Under the pieces are notes generated by a model. The model had not been told where the DNA came from and ran no database searches. It saw only the letters and a list, made by a program, of their open reading frames with translations. Below, piece by piece: positions 60,204 to 64,000 of a DNA stretch of 64,000 bases. Made by a program: the position numbers and the translations under genes. The stretch spans positions 60,260 to 124,259 of the forward strand of contig NZ_RJZE01000026.1 in the NCBI RefSeq assembly GCF_003986935.1, read 5' to 3'. Origin of the DNA: Paraburkholderia kururiensis JCM 10599 = LMG 19447. GTDB lineage: Bacteria > Pseudomonadota > Gammaproteobacteria > Burkholderiales > Burkholderiaceae. Position 1 is the first letter of the stretch. Every line of letters begins with the position of its first letter.

Positions 60204-61094
60204 TCAGCCCACCCCGCCCTCCTGCTCCAGCCACGACCGGAACAGCATGACGCGTTCATCGCCAACCTTCGCGTCCGCCACGTACGTGCAATAGCTGCGC
60301 GACGGCAGGCGGGGACCGCTGAACGGTGCGACCAGCCGGCCCGCAGCAAGATCGTCGGCTACGAGCGCCGTGGGCCCCATCGCGATGCCGATGCCGTCGA
60401 TGGCCGCCTGCAAGGTCAGATAGAAGTGGTCGAAGGTCAAGCTGGCGGCCGGCTTCAAGTCAGGAATCCGGGCGCTTGCCAGCCAGTCAGGCCACAGTCG
60501 CGGAAGGCTCGACGTGTGCAGCAACGTGTGTTGCCGCAAGTCGCCCGGCGAGCGAAGCGGCAGCCGTTCCAGCAGCGCGGGACTACAGACGGGCAACCGT
60601 TCCTCCGAGAGAAACGGCCGCATCGAATAGCCGTAGAACGTGTCTGGACCGCCGCGGATCACAACGTCGTAGTCCTCCTTCAGGCTCTCCAGCGGCCCGT
60701 TCGACGTCTCGACGCTCACCTCCACGTCGGGATGCCCGGCCCGGAAAACGGCGAGCCTCGGCACCAGCCAGCGCAACGCGAACGTGGCGGGCGCGTTCAC
60801 CGAGAGCGTGCGCGACACCGTTTCCGGCACACCGTATCTCGCCGTCGCCTGCGCGAGCTGCTCGAACAACGGGCCGACTTTCTCCAGATAAGCCTTCGCC
60901 GCGGGCGTCAGCTTCACGCGCCGGTTGTGCCGTTCGAACAGCGGCGCACCAAGCCACGTTTCGAGCAGGCGCACGTGCTGGCTTACCGCGCCTTGCGTCA
61001 CGTGCAGTTCCGCGGCGGCTTGCTTGAAGCTGCCGAGGCGGCCCGCGGCCTCGAAGGCGCGCAAGGCGTTGAGCGGAGGCAAGACCCGTTTCAT
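60204..61094 (-). CDS. LysR-family regulator (GcvA-like)
   Basis: A 296-residue LysR protein of the GcvA/AmpR group: N-terminal LPPLNALRAFEAAGRLGSFKQAAAELHVTQGAVSQHVRLLETWLGAPLFERHNRRVKLT. The start at 61094 gives the family's N-terminus MKRVLPPLNAL; an upstream ATG adds 24 residues. It is divergent from an EamA transporter and SDR, which it probably regulates. A T-N11-A box (GTTTG-N7-CAAAC, 61148-61164) lies between them. Confidence 0.9.
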   Translation of the reverse strand: MKRVLPPLNALRAFEAAGRLGSFKQAAAELHVTQGAVSQHVRLLETWLGAPLFERHNRRVKLTPAAKAYLEKVGPLFEQLAQATARYGVPETVSRTLSVNAPATFALRWLVPRLAVFRAGHPDVEVSVETSNGPLESLKEDYDVVIRGGPDTFYGYSMRPFLSEERLPVCSPALLERLPLRSPGDLRQHTLLHTSSLPRLWPDWLASARIPDLKPAASLTFDHFYLTLQAAIDGIGIAMGPTALVADDLAAGRLVAPFSGPRLPSRSYCTYVADAKVGDERVMLFRSWLEQEGGVG

Positions 61095-61147
61095 CGAGAA
61101 AGCCCTTTTCAAGAGAGTTTTTCTAACGCGATCCGGCAATTTATCTG

Positions 61148-61164
61148 GTTTGTTGAGGCCAAAC
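61148..61164. promoter_or_regulatory. Candidate LysR box between LysR and EamA genes
   Basis: GTTTG-N7-CAAAC with a T-N11-A core, in the divergent intergenic region, in an AT-rich segment. Confidence 0.4.
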
Positions 61165-61243
61165 AAGATAGATATCCTTCTTTGCGTAGTGCCGATTCGC
61201 CTCCCGCTCCGTTCGTCTCCCGTCCCTGCTCAACAACATCCAG

Positions 61244-62086
61244 ATGCTCAGTTACACCGGCGGTATCGTGCTCTTTGCAGCCATGCTCCACGCCAGCTGG
61301 AATGCGATGCTGCACGGCAACCGCGACCGGTTCTGGTCCATGACGTGGATGAGCATCGCCATCGCGGCGGTCTCCGCGTTCGTCGTCCTGTTCAATCCGC
61401 TGCCCGCCCGCGCCTCGTGGCCCTACATCGTCGCGTCGGGGCTCGTGCACATCTTCTACAACGTGAGCCTCGTGCGCTCGTATCGCCGCAGCGACCTGGC
61501 GCTGGCGTATCCCATCGCGCGCGGGTCGTCGCCGCTGCTCGTCACACTCGGCGCGGCGCTCTTCGCACATGAAGCAATTGGCCCCTTGCACGCGCTCGGC
61601 ATCGCAATGGTGTCGGGCGGCATCATCGCCATCGCGTTGCAGGGGCGTCACGTGTCGCGCGCGGGCGCGCTCGCGGCGCTCACCACCGGCGCGACCATCG
61701 CGGTCTACACCGTGATCGACGGTATCGGCGTGAGGTTGTCCAACGCGGAGTCGCTCAGCTACACCGCCTGGATGTTCCTGTTTTACGCGCTGATGCCCGT
61801 GCTATTCGTCGCGACGCGCGGGCTCGCGCCGCTTTGGGCGCCCCTACGCGTGGAGCCGCGCTCGGTCGGCTTGTCGCTCGTGGGCGGCTTCGTTTCGATT
61901 GCGGCGTACGGCATCGTGATCTGGGCGCTGCAGTCGGACGCGATGGGCGCCGTCTCGGCGTTGCGCGAAACCAGCGTGGTGTTCGCGGTGCTAATTGGTC
62001 GCGTGTTTCTGCGGGAAACGGTCAGCACAGCACGCTGGCTCGCCTGCCTCGTTGTCGCGGCCGGCGCCGTGTGTCTGGGGCTTTGA
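61244..62086 (+). CDS. EamA/DMT-family transporter
   Basis: A 280-residue, ten-helix drug/metabolite transporter with two EamA repeats (first about residues 2-132, second 144-278). Seen: MLHASWNAMLHGNRDRF at the start and YRRSDLALAYPIARGSSPLLVTLGAAL, a typical EamA motif. Exporters of amino acids or metabolites are common in this family. 41 bases before an SDR on the same strand; divergent from LysR. Confidence 0.88.
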   Translation: MLSYTGGIVLFAAMLHASWNAMLHGNRDRFWSMTWMSIAIAAVSAFVVLFNPLPARASWPYIVASGLVHIFYNVSLVRSYRRSDLALAYPIARGSSPLLVTLGAALFAHEAIGPLHALGIAMVSGGIIAIALQGRHVSRAGALAALTTGATIAVYTVIDGIGVRLSNAESLSYTAWMFLFYALMPVLFVATRGLAPLWAPLRVEPRSVGLSLVGGFVSIAAYGIVIWALQSDAMGAVSALRETSVVFAVLIGRVFLRETVSTARWLACLVVAAGAVCLGL

Positions 62087-62126
62087 CGTCTCTCTCCTCT
62101 TTCCACTTTCCATGAAGGTTCGTTCG

Positions 62127-62888
62127 ATGAATACCGTTCCACAAGCGCCGCTCATTCTGATTACCGGCGGCAGCCGCGGCGTAGGCGCGGCCACCGCGCG
62201 TCTTGCAGCGGCACAGGGCTACGACGTGGCGATCAGCTACGTCTCCAACGAATCCGCGGCCCGTGCGGTGGCCGCTGACGTGGAAGCGCTGGGCCGCCGC
62301 GCGCTCGCCGTGCGCGCGGACAGCGCGGACCCGGAGCAGGTTGCCCGGCTATTCGACGCAATCGACCGCGACTTCGGCCGCATCGACGTGCTGGTGAACA
62401 ACGCCGCGATCATCGCGCGGCAGTCGCGGCTGGAAGATCTCGCCTTCGAGCGCATGCAGCGGATTTTCGCGGTCAACGCGATCGGGCCGATTCTGTGCGC
62501 GCAGCAGGCAGCGAAGCGGATGTCGCTGCGTCACGACGGAAGGGGCGGCGTGGTGATCAACGTGTCGTCGGCATCGGCACGGCTGGGCAGTCCAAACGAA
62601 TACGTGGACTACGCTGCGTCGAAGGGCGCTCTGGAGACCTTCACGACCGGTTTCGCGAAAGAAGTGGCGCGCGACGGGATACGCGTGAACTGCGTTCGGC
62701 CCGGGCACATCTACACCGAGATGCACGCAAGCGGCGGCGAGCCGGGACGCGTGGATCGCGTGAAGGACTCCATCCCGATGGGCCGAGGCGGTCAGCCCGA
62801 AGAGGTGGCGCGCGCCATTCTGTGGCTGGCGAGTGCCGAGGCTTCGTTCGTCACGGGCACGTTTCTCGATGTGACGGGCGGGAAGTGA
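62127..62888 (+). CDS. Short-chain dehydrogenase (glucose-dehydrogenase/FabG-like)
   Basis: A 253-residue SDR. Cofactor motif ITGGSRGVGAATARLA with a second Arg-like SYVSNESAARA segment, then VNNAAII, the catalytic Ser in NVSSASARLG and Tyr-x3-Lys in YAASKGA; it ends with the usual SFVTGTFLDVTGGK. ATG at 62127 has AAGG 9 bases upstream. Follows the EamA gene. Function within the pair is not known. Confidence 0.88.
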   Translation: MNTVPQAPLILITGGSRGVGAATARLAAAQGYDVAISYVSNESAARAVAADVEALGRRALAVRADSADPEQVARLFDAIDRDFGRIDVLVNNAAIIARQSRLEDLAFERMQRIFAVNAIGPILCAQQAAKRMSLRHDGRGGVVINVSSASARLGSPNEYVDYAASKGALETFTTGFAKEVARDGIRVNCVRPGHIYTEMHASGGEPGRVDRVKDSIPMGRGGQPEEVARAILWLASAEASFVTGTFLDVTGGK

Positions 62889-62977
62889 GGCGGCGTCGGA
62901 CAAACTGGGCGGGGGCGGTGCGCTGGCGGTTCGCCTTGGTATCGGTTTGTCCAGGCTACAAAAGATGCACGACCGAA

Positions 62978-63008
62978 CGAGGCCGCCATCCCTTCGAAGG
63001 CGGCCTCG
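62978..63008. terminator. Hairpin after the SDR gene
   Basis: CGAGGCCGCC / GGCGGCCTCG, perfect 10-bp stem, 11-base loop, 90 bases after the SDR stop, followed by a moderately T-rich stretch. Confidence 0.55.
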
Positions 63009-63670
63009 TCGATCTCTACTAGCACCGGCTTCGCGTCGCCAACACAACCCAGACATCAGGCCGGCGGCGCCATACCCAGCCGATGCCATCCCAGCGGTGT
63101 CAGGACTGAATGGTCAGCGCCGCAAATGTCCGGACAAACCGCATGCGGACAAGCGCCATGACTTTGCCCGGTACAGGCGCTACCTGAACCCACGCGGAAT
63201 CACGCGCTCATATTGCCCGGGGATATAGAAAACAAGGAACGACCTGGATGCCATCGCCAGGTCGTCGAGCGCATGTCTCGTTTGTCGGATCCGGCAAACT
63301 GCACATTCATTTCGAGCGCCGGCTCGACATTCATGTCGCGTTGTTCTCCCTGGCCGCTGCTGACATCTGTTCACGCTTCGTGGATACCTTGCGTGAGCCG
63401 CTCTTGACAGGACATGCGCTGAACATGGCTTCCGCGCGGCACGACCGCGCGCTGCAAAAGCTGACAGCGCACATTGACCATTATTGACAATATTCCGTGT
63501 CGTTCCCGGTAGGTTTGTCCGGCTTAAAACGTTGCGAATAAATCAGCTTCGCATCGTTCCTTTAAACCGGATAGGAATGCACGGAATGAATACTCCCGCA
63601 AAGCGTTTTACCGATGCGTGGCTCCGCCCGAGAGCACGTCTGACCCGGCATCTCACGTTGTGGACCGGCA
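63009..63670. other. Stretch without a supported gene
   Basis: Several short open frames exist on both strands, but none shows a ribosome site together with coherent codon use or a known motif. The composition is slightly less GC-rich than the flanking operons. It may hold decayed genes. Confidence 0.5.
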
Positions 63671-63674
63671 GTGA

Positions 63675-63999
63675 GGACCACGACCTGATGTGCTCGACTT
63701 CAGGGCGCACGGCGGTTTCTGCAAGAACTACGTGGTCAATGTCACAGTCACTTCCGTGGACCACACGGCGGCCACCCCTCAATGGGGCCGCGACGCGCTG
63801 GAAGCGCATCCACACGAGTCGCGACGAAGCGGCGTACGAACAGAGCATCGAGCCGTGCTTCGCTGGGGACTATCCCGGCGCGTTCCCGATCAAGGTGGCG
63901 TCGTTCACGTTCGTCGGTCCCGATAACGTGCCCGCGCCGTTGCCCGTCCTGCCGAAAAGCGACCTCAAGGTCAACGACCGTCCTCCCCATACGAACTGA
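63675..63999 (+). pseudogene. Probable frameshifted hypothetical gene
   Basis: One frame from about 63675 to 63825 reads LDFRAHGGFCKNYVVNVTVT, then SVDHTAATPQWGRDALEAH, with strongly GC-biased third positions. From about 63825 the good signal moves to the next frame (EAAYEQSIEPCFAGDYPG, then FPIKVASFTFVGPDN) and ends at a TGA at 63997. Joining the two would give one coherent secreted-looking or adhesin-like polypeptide. A single-base insertion, or a two-base deletion, near 63820-63832 explains this; a sequencing error is equally possible. I do not recognise the family. Confidence 0.45.
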
Positions 64000-64000
64000 C

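Noticed and set aside
63484..63999. A single intact 171-residue gene at the window end
   Set aside because: The N-terminal two thirds of this frame lack coding character, while another frame carries it up to about 63825; a frameshift explains the data better.
1..64000. Genomic island or prophage
   Set aside because: No integrase, transposase, tRNA-flanking repeat or phage gene is seen, and base composition is even apart from short regulatory gaps and the last kilobase.

Overview
The window is high-GC DNA whose gene families and strong AGGAGA-type ribosome sites fit a soil or plant-associated member of the Burkholderiales (Paraburkholderia, Caballeronia or Burkholderia; inferred from gene content, no marker gene present). 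It is dense in catabolic operons, each with its own regulator. I see no tRNA, rRNA, insertion sequence, prophage or CRISPR array.

Layout. 1-6.2 kb: a partial leucine-rich-repeat protein, a RidA-family protein, a minus-strand detoxification operon (ABM monooxygenase, MDR oxidoreductase, NfsB-type nitroreductase), a LysR regulator and a chemoreceptor with a sigma-28-type promoter. 6.5-19.7 kb: an apparently complete ferulate-to-protocatechuate island: porin and MFS carrier, a MarR regulator, a GntR regulator with vanAB, and ech-vdh-fcs-acd. A CAGG-N3-CCTG palindrome recurs in front of both the uptake genes and ech; at two of the three sites it lies inside a promoter spacer. 19.9-21.1 kb: a lone GT9 glycosyltransferase. 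21.3-31.5 kb: a beta-1,4-galactan regulon (LacI regulator, ABC importer, GH42 beta-galactosidase, SET-type MFS, secreted GH53 galactanase) bracketed by two perfect AATTTAAGCGCTTAAATT-type operators. 31.8-38.8 kb: a secreted metallo-beta-lactamase-fold hydrolase, a DHA2 pump with divergent LysR, an LprI-like protein, an SDR with divergent LysR, and a small unlisted ORF. 38.9-44.4 kb: an SDR / SMP-30 lactonase / ACS-type MFS / BKACE operon with a divergent AraC regulator, pathway unknown. 44.7-51 kb: a Crp/Fnr regulator, a ribose-type ABC operon with an Asp/Glu racemase, and a divergent NAD-dependent epimerase. 51.3-60.2 kb: the acetoin cluster acoR, acoXABC, a butanediol dehydrogenase and a lipoate ligase, with a sigma-54 promoter and a palindromic upstream site. 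60.2-62.9 kb: LysR, EamA transporter, SDR. 62.9-64 kb: no intact gene, but a likely frameshifted one at the very end.

Themes. Three catabolic regulons (ferulate, vanillate, galactan) have operators readable directly from palindromes. Both ABC operons carry a strong hairpin just after the solute-binding-protein gene. Short perfect tandem repeats of 11-14 bp recur between genes, including seven 12-bp copies just upstream of the porin. The best candidates for undescribed biology are the BKACE/SMP-30/SDR operon and the ABC/racemase/epimerase locus, neither of which matches a pathway I can name.
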